Assembly: GCA_000403295.2 (NCBI GenBank)
Contig: KE159610.1
Location: 787,387-851,386 of the forward strand
Reading direction: 5' to 3'
Origin: Lachnospiraceae bacterium M18-1
GTDB lineage: Bacteria > Bacillota > Clostridia > Lachnospirales > Lachnospiraceae
DNA: 64,000 nucleotides
In this document: piece by piece, positions 1-6,856 of the stretch
Layout: each line of letters opens with the position of its first letter
Numbering within the stretch: the stretch's first letter is position 1
Made by a program: the position numbers and the translations under genes
The notes under the pieces: model-generated
Databases searched by the model: none
What the model was told of the DNA's origin: nothing
Seen by the model: the letters and a program-made list of their open reading frames with translations, nothing else

Positions 1-593
1 GAAACCGCCTGTTTGAAAATCCGGGTGGGGATATGCTTCCGGCCTGTCTTGCTGGCACTTTCCCCACGCTCCAAGTCGGGATATTTCTCCACCATATAGG
101 CGTGAAAATCGTCCTGCCACTTCGTCAGGTTTGCCCGGTTGCCGATAATCTCCTTAGCGCACAGGCGGTTGTCCTTTGTCAGCGGAACAAAGGTCAAATG
201 CAGGTGGGGCGTTTTCTCGTCCATGTGTACCACCGCCGACACGATATTTTCCCGTCCTACCCGGCCAATGAGGAAATCTGCCGCCCTTTGGAAGAACGCC
301 TGTATCTCTTTTGGGGATTTCCCCTTGAAGAACTCCGGGCTGGCGGTTATCAGCGTATCGACAAACCGTGTGCTGTCTTTCCTCGTCCGGCATCCAGCCT
401 GCTCGATACGGCTCTGAATGAAGTGGTAATAGCGTCCCTCCGGCTTGACGATATGGAAGTTGTATTTACTCCGGCTTGTGTCAATGTCGGGGTTGCTGGC
501 GTATTGTTCTTTCTGTCTTTCGTGATGGGCTTCCAGCGGCCTTGCCGGGTTGCCCTTGTGCTTCTCAAACCGCAAAATTGCGTGTTGTGCCAT
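1..593 (-). CDS. MobV-type relaxase (Mob_Pre), N-terminal part, cut by window edge
   Basis: Reading from ATG at 593, about 197 codons stay open to the window edge, so only the N-terminal half is present. The protein starts MAQHAILRFEKHKGNPARP and contains VVHMDEKTPHLHLTFVPL, the HxDExxPHLH metal-binding motif of Mob_Pre (MobV) plasmid mobilization relaxases, which nick oriT for conjugal transfer. A GAAAGGAG ribosome site lies 5 bases before the ATG and supports this start. It follows repA in the same direction, the normal order in Firmicute mobilizable elements. The C-terminal half and any oriT are outside or not recognised. Family assignment is strong. Confidence 0.88.
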   Translation of the reverse strand, partial: MAQHAILRFEKHKGNPARPLEAHHERQKEQYASNPDIDTSRSKYNFHIVKPEGRYYHFIQSRIEQAGCRTRKDSTRFVDTLITASPEFFKGKSPKEIQAFFQRAADFLIGRVGRENIVSAVVHMDEKTPHLHLTFVPLTKDNRLCAKEIIGNRANLTKWQDDFHAYMVEKYPDLERGESASKTGRKHIPTRIFKQAV

Positions 594-726
594 TCTGCTC
601 CTTTCCCCATTCCTTTCCTATCCGGGGTTTTCCACAGGGAAAATCCCGCCGGAATTATCTCTGATACGATAGGAATGGAATGGATATAAATAAATCATTT
701 TAATCTTTGTATTTCTATATACCGTC

Positions 727-793
727 CGGTTTTCGTACTTCAAGAGGGGCGGTTTCCGTACTTCATGGGTACGGTTTTCAGTCCTCCGGCGTA
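727..793. repeat. 22-23 bp iteron-like direct repeats at the 3' end of repA
   Basis: CGGTTTTCGTACTTCA at 727 and CGGTTTCCGTACTTCA at 750 are near-identical, and a weaker third copy starts CGGTTTTC at 772, giving a 22-23 bp period. RepA_N replication origins typically lie inside or next to the rep gene and carry such iterons, so this may be the element's replication origin. That role is inferred from position and periodicity only. Confidence 0.4.
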
Positions 794-1173
794 CCAGAAC
801 GGGATTTCTTGAAGTCAGTGTTTGGAACCGCTTCATAGGATTTTGGGAAAATGCGGTTGGGTTTTCCACAGCCCTGCTTCTGGATTTCCACCAGTCCGGC
901 GTATTGCAGTTCCCGCAGGGTGTTCACCGCTTTCTGCCGCCCACAGTGGAGCAGGTCAACCACCTCGCAGATGGGGTAATACAGGAAAATCCGTCCGCAG
1001 TCATCCGCCCACCCATTCTTGCGGGACAACTCTGTCCGGCGCAGGATAAAGGCGTACAGAACCTTTGCCTCGTTGGACAGGGGCTTGAATGTGGGGGCTT
1101 CAAAGAGGAAATTCGGGAGCCGGGTGAAGCTGAACGCCTTTTCCGGCTGATGGATATAGATGGTATTTGTCAT
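778..1173 (-). CDS. repA: RepA_N-family replication initiator protein, short
   Basis: A 131-residue protein with the RepA N-terminal signature: LPNFLFEAPTFKPLSNEAKVL near residue 20, then a winged-helix-like region (RQKAVNTLRELQYAGLVEIQ). It initiates replication of plasmids and excised mobilizable elements. The family is often 250-300 residues, so this copy is short. Reading past its TGA in frame gives KPYP, a stop, then STETAPLEVRKPDG, resembling the repetitive tails of relatives, so the C-terminus may have decayed. It lies between the Cys-rich gene and the relaxase on the same strand. Confidence 0.78.
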   Translation of the reverse strand: MTNTIYIHQPEKAFSFTRLPNFLFEAPTFKPLSNEAKVLYAFILRRTELSRKNGWADDCGRIFLYYPICEVVDLLHCGRQKAVNTLRELQYAGLVEIQKQGCGKPNRIFPKSYEAVPNTDFKKSRSGTPED

Positions 1174-1284
1174 AGTGCGTTTTGTGGACGGTTAGAAGCC
1201 CGTTTTCCGGGGCGGGCGATACTTTATACCACCTGCCCCGGTTTGGGGCTTGCAAAGCCTGATAAATCAAGGCTTTTTTCGCTC

Positions 1285-1698
1285 CTAACTGTCCACAGCA
1301 GACCTCCTTTTCCGTTCACTTTCTGTTTTCTGCCGCCTGTGAACTCTGGCGGCACAGCCGGGGCAGTATTTTGCCCGGTTGGATTTGGGGACGAACACAC
1401 CGCCGCAGACCACACAGCGTTTCAAGTCCTTATCCCGGAAAATCTCCGCTTCCAGCGTCCCGTCCAGCGGCAAGACCGCCCAGCGGAACCACTTACAGCA
1501 GACCGAGAAAGAAACCGTCTGCGGGCAGGTGCAGGTGTCCCCATCGTCAAGGACAATGCAGTTGCCGTCCTCACAGCAACAGCACTCCCGGCGTATCAGG
1601 CTGGCCGCCTGTTTCCTCTGTGCCGGTGTCATGCGGTAAAGGGAACCGTCCGGCCTGCGTTCCAGCGGCGGCAAGTCTTTATAGGGGTTATTTCTCAT
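1285..1698 (-). CDS. Cysteine-rich VLP-domain protein of mobile elements
   Basis: A 137-residue protein with many cysteines: RRECCCCEDGNC near residue 37, CTCP and SVCC in the middle, then a zinc-ribbon-like CVVCGGVF..CPGCAARVHRR near the C-terminus. This matches the Cys_rich_VLP family of short proteins carried next to rep and mob genes in Lachnospiraceae mobilizable elements. The function is unknown; structural zinc binding is likely from the paired CxxC motifs. Its start overlaps the end of a possible small upstream ORF by 11 bases, suggesting coupled translation if that ORF is real. Confidence 0.7.
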   Translation of the reverse strand: MRNNPYKDLPPLERRPDGSLYRMTPAQRKQAASLIRRECCCCEDGNCIVLDDGDTCTCPQTVSFSVCCKWFRWAVLPLDGTLEAEIFRDKDLKRCVVCGGVFVPKSNRAKYCPGCAARVHRRQKTESERKRRSAVDS

Positions 1699-1846
1699 GC
1701 GTTCCCTCCATTTTGCTTTCCGTTGCCGTTTTCCCCGAAAGGATTTCCAGCTTTGGCACGCTCCCCGCAGCTTCGGGACATTTTGTCCCGAAGTCCGGTT
1801 CCTTGCGGTGCTTCCCCAGCCGGGGTATTCCTTTTCGGACGGTCAT
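1688..1846 (-). CDS. Possible small ORF (52 aa) upstream of the Cys-rich gene
   Basis: An ATG at 1846 opens a 52-codon frame beginning MTVRKGIPRLGKHRKEP and ending just inside the Cys-rich gene. No convincing ribosome site precedes it and alternative frames are also open here, so coding status is uncertain. The DNA around 1772-1797 (CTTCGGGACATTTTGTCC) recurs with changes at 4757-4787, showing that this stretch belongs to the element's repeated noncoding or decayed sequence. Confidence 0.25.
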   Translation of the reverse strand: MTVRKGIPRLGKHRKEPDFGTKCPEAAGSVPKLEILSGKTATESKMEGTHEK

Positions 1847-2012
1847 TCTGTTTTCAAGGTGCTGTCCATCGATGAACTATCCTAAGTCTACACGAAAAAA
1901 ATGCAATCCCCGGAATTTTGCGAGAATTGCATTTTGATGAAGTTTACACTTTGGAAATTGCATTTTTGCAATCATCCTGTATAATGGAAGTATGCGGAGG
2001 AGGTGCGTGTCT

Positions 2013-2813
2013 ATGGCTTTACCCGGAACACCCGGACAGCGGATTTCCGATTTATGCAACGGAAACCATATCACACAAAAGGAACTTGCGGAGAAGATAG
2101 GCGTTTCCGCTTCCCAGTTGAGCCGCATTGTCAGCGGCGAAACGAGAACGGTCAGCAGTGATATTCTCATAGGTGTGGCAAAGGAATTTAAGGTATCGAC
2201 AGACTACATACTGGGCTTGTCTACCGTGAGCGTCCGCAAAAGCTACGATATTTCTGAATTAGGCTTGTCCGAGGGAGCCGTGAGGGGGCTTGTGACGGGT
2301 GCTGTTGATGTGCAAATACTCAATCGCTTACTGGAACACAGGAATTTTCCCAAGCTGATAGATTTGATACGGATTTATTTTCAGGACACGGCGGCAAAGG
2401 GGATAATGGCACGAAACCAGCTTATCGAGATGGCAACGGCTTCCCTGTCCGACCTGATGAAAGAACACCCGGAACACCGGGCGGAAGCAAAGCAGGATTT
2501 ACAGCTTTTGAACGCTCAGAAGATGGGGGAACATGAAGCGGAGATAGAGAAAATCAAAAATGTGTTCCTTGCTATCCTGCGGGACATTAAGAAAGACATT
2601 GACAACGGGGAACAGCCGGGAGAAGCTGTGACCGCCGCTATGTTCCAAGCCATGCGGGACACTATGGCGGAGCAGAAACAAAACCCGCTTTCCATTGACG
2701 ATGTAACAGCGATGATAGCCGGACAGATCGGACAGCTTGCGCCGATGGACAAAGAAACTGCCGACCTGTTCCAGCAGTTGGCGAAGAAGATGATTGAGCA
2801 GGCAGGAAAATAA
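2013..2813 (+). CDS. XRE-family transcriptional regulator of the mobile element
   Basis: The start at 2013 is chosen because GGAGGAGGT ends 8 bases before it; an in-frame ATG at 1992 has no such site. The 266-residue protein has a helix-turn-helix at residues 20-60 (ITQKELAEKIGVSASQLSRIVSGE) followed by a long helical region with charged segments (HEAEIEKIKNVFLAILRDIKKDID). It is transcribed divergently from the Cys-rich/rep/mob genes, so it may control their expression. The target is not known. Confidence 0.82.
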   Translation: MALPGTPGQRISDLCNGNHITQKELAEKIGVSASQLSRIVSGETRTVSSDILIGVAKEFKVSTDYILGLSTVSVRKSYDISELGLSEGAVRGLVTGAVDVQILNRLLEHRNFPKLIDLIRIYFQDTAAKGIMARNQLIEMATASLSDLMKEHPEHRAEAKQDLQLLNAQKMGEHEAEIEKIKNVFLAILRDIKKDIDNGEQPGEAVTAAMFQAMRDTMAEQKQNPLSIDDVTAMIAGQIGQLAPMDKETADLFQQLAKKMIEQAGK

Positions 2814-2838
2814 AACATAAAATTCAAAGGAGATACTT

Positions 2839-3468
2839 ATGGCAACAAAAATATTTGTTCACGGCTCAGGACACAAAGCAACAAGTTGGGAAAAAACAAT
2901 TTCATACATGACAAACAACGAAGATATTGTATGTCCAAATTTATCCTCCATCCTTGAAGGGAAAGAGGCAAGCTACGAAAATCTATATTCTTCATTTGTA
3001 AAATATTGTAACGAATTTGACGGACAAATTCATTTATGCGGTCTTTCATTAGGTGGTATTTTGGCTCTGAATTTTGCTTTGGATTTCCCGCAAAAAGTGA
3101 AAACATTAGTTTTAATCGGAACGCCATATAAAGTCCCGAAAGTAGCATTTAGTTTTCAAAATATAATTTTCAGATTTTTACCAAAATCTATTTTTGAAAC
3201 TATGGCATTTGATAAAAAGAACACATTTGCTTTAGGGGACACTATGAAGAATTTAGATTTCAGTGATAGGGTGAAAAATATTAAGTGCCCCACTTTAATT
3301 CTTTGCGGAAAGAAAGACAGTGCAAATATGAAATCAGCGGATTACTTATCACAAAGTATTAGAAGCGCAGAATTGAAAATTATTGAGAATACAGGCCATG
3401 TTGTCAATGAAGAAAATCCAAAAGCCTTAGCAGATATATTGAATGAATACTATTTGAAAAATTCTTAA
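2839..3468 (+). CDS. Alpha/beta hydrolase
   Basis: A 209-residue protein of the alpha/beta hydrolase fold. The nucleophile elbow GLSLGG lies near residue 76, an HGSG oxyanion-type loop is at the N-terminus, an acid candidate is in CGKKDSANM, and the catalytic histidine is in GHVVNEE near the C-terminus. The substrate is unknown. Its low GC content differs from the element backbone, so it looks like an acquired cargo gene. It starts 25 bases after the XRE gene with AAAGGAG upstream and may share its transcript. Confidence 0.8.
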   Translation: MATKIFVHGSGHKATSWEKTISYMTNNEDIVCPNLSSILEGKEASYENLYSSFVKYCNEFDGQIHLCGLSLGGILALNFALDFPQKVKTLVLIGTPYKVPKVAFSFQNIIFRFLPKSIFETMAFDKKNTFALGDTMKNLDFSDRVKNIKCPTLILCGKKDSANMKSADYLSQSIRSAELKIIENTGHVVNEENPKALADILNEYYLKNS

Positions 3469-3673
3469 ACAATTCTGAAAGAAACTCGAAAACTACAAGC
3501 ATAAAAGTTTAGAAAATAAATAGCAAAGCCAGCCGAGCCAGTCAATGGTCAAGATGAACGGCGCATTTCATGCGCCGCCGTTGACAGTCCCGCCCGTCTT
3601 TGCTAAAGGGTAATCAAGGCGGGAAAGCCCTAAAATGGTTTCACACCTATTTCAATAATTGGAGGAGATAAAA

Positions 3674-4540
3674 ATGAGATCAGAAAAGGAAGTTTATGAT
3701 ATTGTTTTGAATTTTGCAAAAACAGACAAACGCATTCGCATGGTTACTTTGGAAGGATCTAGAACAAATACAAATATTCCGCCTGATGATTTTCAGGATT
3801 TTGATATTACTTTTTTTGTTACGGATATGGACAGCTTCACAAGTGATGATAAATGGCTAGATATATTTGGTGAAAGGTTGATTCTGCAAAAGCCGGAAGA
3901 TATGGAATTATTTCCAGCTGTAGAAAAGGGATTTTCATATTTAATGCTGTTTACTGATGATGTTAAGATAGATTTAACTTTGCTGCCGCTGGAACTGATA
4001 GACGAGTATTTTACATGGGATAAACTGGTAAAGTTACTGTTGGATAAAGACAACCGTATCGTAAAGCCGCCAATACCAACGGATATAGACTACCACTTGC
4101 AGAAGCCTACTCAAAGAATGTTTGACGATTGCTGTAATGAATTTTGGAATACTACAACATATGTAGTAAAGGGCTTATGCCGCAAAGAAATTCTTTTTGC
4201 TATTGACCATATGAATGATATAGTACGAAAAGAATTGCTTCGCATGATTTCCTGGCTGATTGGTATCAAACAGGGATTTCATTTCAGTTTGGGAAAAAAC
4301 TATAAATTTATGAAGCAATATGTCCCAGAGGAATTGTGGGAACGACTTATGTCCACTTATAATATGGATTCCTATCCCCATATGTGGGAATCCTTTGAAC
4401 AATGTATGGCATTGTTCCGGGAGGTTTCGTCAGAAGTGGCATGCCAGTTGGATTACCAGTATCCACTATATGATGAAAAAATCAGTAATTATGTGATTCG
4501 GCAAAAGAAAAAATATGGCATTGAAGATGATAACAAATAA
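3674..4540 (+). CDS. aadE: Aminoglycoside 6-adenylyltransferase, ANT(6)-I family (streptomycin resistance)
   Basis: A 288-residue protein, essentially full length for the family, which adenylates streptomycin. It shows MVTLEGSRTNTN and DFQDFDITFFVTDM (nucleotidyltransferase G-S and DxD core), QKPEDMELFP, DLTLLPLE, and the hallmark CCNEFWNTTTYVVKGLCRKEILFAIDH. From memory it resembles ANT(6)-Ib more than ANT(6)-Ia. ATG 3674 follows GGAGGAG; the TTG at 3659 gives an unlikely extension. An inverted repeat around 3557-3581 (GGCGCAT/ATGCGCC) lies just upstream. AT-rich, horizontally acquired cargo. Confidence 0.92.
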   Translation: MRSEKEVYDIVLNFAKTDKRIRMVTLEGSRTNTNIPPDDFQDFDITFFVTDMDSFTSDDKWLDIFGERLILQKPEDMELFPAVEKGFSYLMLFTDDVKIDLTLLPLELIDEYFTWDKLVKLLLDKDNRIVKPPIPTDIDYHLQKPTQRMFDDCCNEFWNTTTYVVKGLCRKEILFAIDHMNDIVRKELLRMISWLIGIKQGFHFSLGKNYKFMKQYVPEELWERLMSTYNMDSYPHMWESFEQCMALFREVSSEVACQLDYQYPLYDEKISNYVIRQKKKYGIEDDNK

Positions 4541-5125
4541 AATTTTTTCAATCGAAAAAATTTATTTTGATTATTCAATTTTGAAAAACTGAATACCTCA
4601 AAATCAGAAAGAGCGCGGACAAGCACTTTGAGGGATTGGCCGCCTTGTCCACCCATTCAGTGGGACGGCGGGTGGCGGTCAAGGCCGGGTGTAAACCCGT
4701 TCATTTCAGCCTTGACGGTTACCCGCTGTCCTGTTACTTTTCCGGGAGTGTAGCCACAACTTCGGGACACTTTGTCCACAAGTCGGAGCGTAGGACGAGG
4801 GACGGGGGCTTTCATATACGCCCTGTCTGCTGATGAAAACAGACCTGCGCTTGCGGCTCCACGCCACACAAGCACAGCCCTGTTTTCCTGCCGCCCCTCC
4901 CCGGCGGCAACGGCATTTTCACGGCAACGCCGACAGAGCGTATAACACACTACACTTTGCTTCGCAAAGTCGTGTGCCAAATGGGGGCGTTGCCCCCTTT
5001 GGAAACCCCCCACAAGAAAAGGCGGTACGCTACCCCTCTACGGGGCGCATACCGCCTTTTCTTGTTATCCAGCCCTCCGGCTGTATCGGTTGAGCAAAAG
5101 TCAGCGTGGGAATGGTGTGGTATCT
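4541..5125. other. Noncoding end of the mobile element with several hairpins
   Basis: No convincing gene is seen in these 585 bases, although reading frames are open. The stretch is GC-rich, unlike the aadE gene before it, and carries several inverted repeats: ACACTTTGC with a TTCG loop near 4953, GGGGGC/GCCCCC near 4985, and a strong hairpin at 5014-5063. Part of 4757-4787 resembles 1772-1797 of the same element. It probably represents the conserved right end of the mobilizable element. Confidence 0.5.
5013..5064. terminator. Long GC-rich hairpin, probable terminator
   Basis: AAGAAAAGGCGGTA and TACCGCCTTTTCTT form a near-perfect long stem with an A-run on one side and a T-run on the other, so it could terminate transcription in either direction. 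It sits near the right end of the mobile element. Confidence 0.65.
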
Positions 5126-5266
5126 TTATCTAAGTGAATCCCCGGTCTCCCATTTTGACACCGCCCGGTCGGTGACCCCAAGCTTTTCACCAAGCTGCTT
5201 CTGTGTCCACTCATTTTCCTTCCGGCATTCTGAGATAAATGCTCCGACTTTTTGGACATCGATCAT
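5126..5266 (-). pseudogene. Truncated XRE-family regulator at the element boundary
   Basis: From ATG 5266, preceded by GGAGGAGAGGG, the frame encodes MIDVQKVGAFISECRKENEW and a complete helix-turn-helix ending KWETGDSL, then stops after 46 residues. Full members continue with PD.. and a longer C-terminal region, so this copy is cut at about 5126-5140, just where the element's end begins. This suggests integration disrupted the gene, or that only a remnant remains. Confidence 0.65.
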
Positions 5267-5310
5267 AACCCTCTCCTCCTTCCATAGCTTTATTATGACA
5301 TAAACGATGG

Positions 5311-5334
5311 AAAAAGTCACCCTACCGGTGGTAG
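5311..5334. promoter_or_regulatory. Dyad upstream of the truncated XRE gene
   Basis: CTACC-GGT-GGTAG forms a perfect short palindrome inside a longer imperfect dyad (GTCACCCTACC and GGTAGAGTC). It lies about 50 bases upstream of the truncated XRE start. The spacing resembles operators of MerR-type regulators, but no such gene is in view. Confidence 0.4.
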
Positions 5335-5389
5335 AGTCCCGCTGAGTCAAATAAAAAAGTCAAGTCCCCCGCAGCAAGCTGACGAGACA

Positions 5390-6085
5390 TCATTTTGCTT
5401 CATTCAAAGTTAAAAATCTCTCCAAATCCTCTTTTGTAGTAATCTTAAAATTCCTTTCCTCTCCAGGAATCATTGCTATCTCCATTCCTGCCGCTACCGC
5501 CGGCTCTGTAGAACCGCTTATTTTCCATATCTTCTCTGGAAGCAGCCTTTGATTCGCCTCATAATATTTTCCCAATCGGAAAACTTCCGGCGCCTGCCCC
5601 GCATAAACACTGCTTCTATCTAACAAAGATGTGATCGTCCTTCCATCCAGACTGGAATACACGGTGTCTTTCATCGGAAGCACAGGAATTACCCCATCAT
5701 GCCCTTGAATTTTGTCTAAACAATCGGTAATCAGCTTCTCTGAAAGCATTGGTCTGGCAGCGTCGTGTATCAGTACACAGTCCGAGGCAATGGCATATTG
5801 GCCTATATCCCGCAGCCCATTCCATATAGAGAGCTGCCTGGTCGCGCCAGGCGCTGAAAAACCACGAAATTTCTGTTTTAATCCATCTGACTCCATCCAA
5901 AATTCTATCTGCTCCTGCCAGGCAGATTCCGCAACAATATGGACCGCGTGAATCGCTTCGTGGGCAGACAGAATTTCTATGCAATAAGATATAACCGGTT
6001 TTCCGCAAACTTTTATATACTGTTTCGGAATCTCCGAACCAAGCCTTGTACCTGTGCCGCCGGATAAGATCAATGCAATATTCAT
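5390..6085 (-). CDS. IspD/TarI-like sugar-phosphate cytidylyltransferase
   Basis: A 231-residue nucleotidyltransferase with the IspD-family nucleotide loop ALILSGGTGTRLGSEIPKQY at the N-terminus, LIHDAARPM near residue 105 and a C-terminal KITTKEDLE. The family makes CDP-methylerythritol (IspD) or CDP-ribitol and similar CDP-polyols (TarI/Bcs1). It is the last gene of the glycan operon, next to a ribulose-phosphate-epimerase-like gene and far from other isoprenoid genes, so a CDP-linked surface-polymer precursor is more likely than isoprenoid synthesis. No TarJ-like reductase is nearby. CAGGAG precedes the start. Confidence 0.8.
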   Translation of the reverse strand: MNIALILSGGTGTRLGSEIPKQYIKVCGKPVISYCIEILSAHEAIHAVHIVAESAWQEQIEFWMESDGLKQKFRGFSAPGATRQLSIWNGLRDIGQYAIASDCVLIHDAARPMLSEKLITDCLDKIQGHDGVIPVLPMKDTVYSSLDGRTITSLLDRSSVYAGQAPEVFRLGKYYEANQRLLPEKIWKISGSTEPAVAAGMEIAMIPGEERNFKITTKEDLERFLTLNEAK

Positions 6086-6140
6086 ATATCTATACTCCTG
6101 ATCATAGTCAATGTGAGCTGCCGCCGCTGCTTTGCGGGAA

Positions 6141-6803
6141 TTAAAACTTTAATTCCCGTATATTTTGAAGCGTTTCTTTATAAGGCCTGTTCTTTCCGAA
6201 TAAAAGTGTTGTCCCAAGAACAAAGCCTTTCACCCCTTTCGGCGCAAATTCCGTGATCTTGTCAGCGCTGCACGCCCCGTCCCAATAAAGTTCAAAATCC
6301 ATATCCTCTTTCATAGATAAAAGCTTCGTAAGCTTTTTGCCGACATAAGGAAGATACATCTGTCCTGCATTGCCAGGATTCACCGACATGACAAGCACTT
6401 TTTTGACAATCCGGAGCATCTCCATGACAGTCTCCACCGATGTCCCAGGATTGATCGCAATTCCCGGGATCATTCCTGCATTGATAATGCTCTGTAAGGT
6501 TGTGGACGGATGATACTCCGCTTCAGGATGAATATATACCGTATCGCCTTTGCGCAGATTTTTCAGAAACAAGTTGATCCGGTTATTTGGGTGCTCGATC
6601 ATCAGATGCACGTCCAGCGGTCTGGAAGCTGTTTTTGCAATATAAATCAGGTCATTCAGAGACATCGCATAGTTCGGAACATAACGCCCGTCCATAATGT
6701 CGATATGAAAAGAATCTATGCCGCCTTCCTCCAGCGCTTTTACTTCCTTCTCCAGATTTCCGTAATTGGCACACATCATGGATGCCATCAGTTCAAACTG
6801 CAT
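6141..6803 (-). CDS. Ribulose-phosphate 3-epimerase-like protein
   Basis: A 220-residue TIM-barrel protein beginning MQFELMASMMCANYGNLEKE. It shows the epimerase metal motifs HIDIMDGRYVPNYAM and HLMIEHP, the phosphate loop MSVNPGNAGQMY (consensus NPGFGGQ, so NAGQ is a variant), and a WDGACS segment where VDGG is usual. The start at 6803 has GGAGAGGA upstream; an ATG at 6860 overlaps the previous stop (ATGA) and would add 19 basic residues. Likely substrates are pentulose-5-phosphates or a derivative feeding the adjacent cytidylyltransferase. The motif changes leave room for a modified substrate. Confidence 0.78.
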   Translation of the reverse strand: MQFELMASMMCANYGNLEKEVKALEEGGIDSFHIDIMDGRYVPNYAMSLNDLIYIAKTASRPLDVHLMIEHPNNRINLFLKNLRKGDTVYIHPEAEYHPSTTLQSIINAGMIPGIAINPGTSVETVMEMLRIVKKVLVMSVNPGNAGQMYLPYVGKKLTKLLSMKEDMDFELYWDGACSADKITEFAPKGVKGFVLGTTLLFGKNRPYKETLQNIRELKF

Positions 6804-6856
6804 TTTCTCTTTCCTCTCCATTCTGCCTTTTTTTCGTATTTTTAGAACTGCAGCCC

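Noticed and set aside
4657..5013. Minus-strand open frame of 118 codons in the element end
   Set aside because: No ribosome site, low-complexity composition, and it spans several hairpins; the DNA similarity to 1772-1797 is in a region that is also not clearly coding.
5390..6085. Housekeeping IspD of the isoprenoid pathway
   Set aside because: It is the terminal gene of a surface-glycan operon and has no IspF or other MEP-pathway neighbour; the sequence alone cannot exclude it fully.
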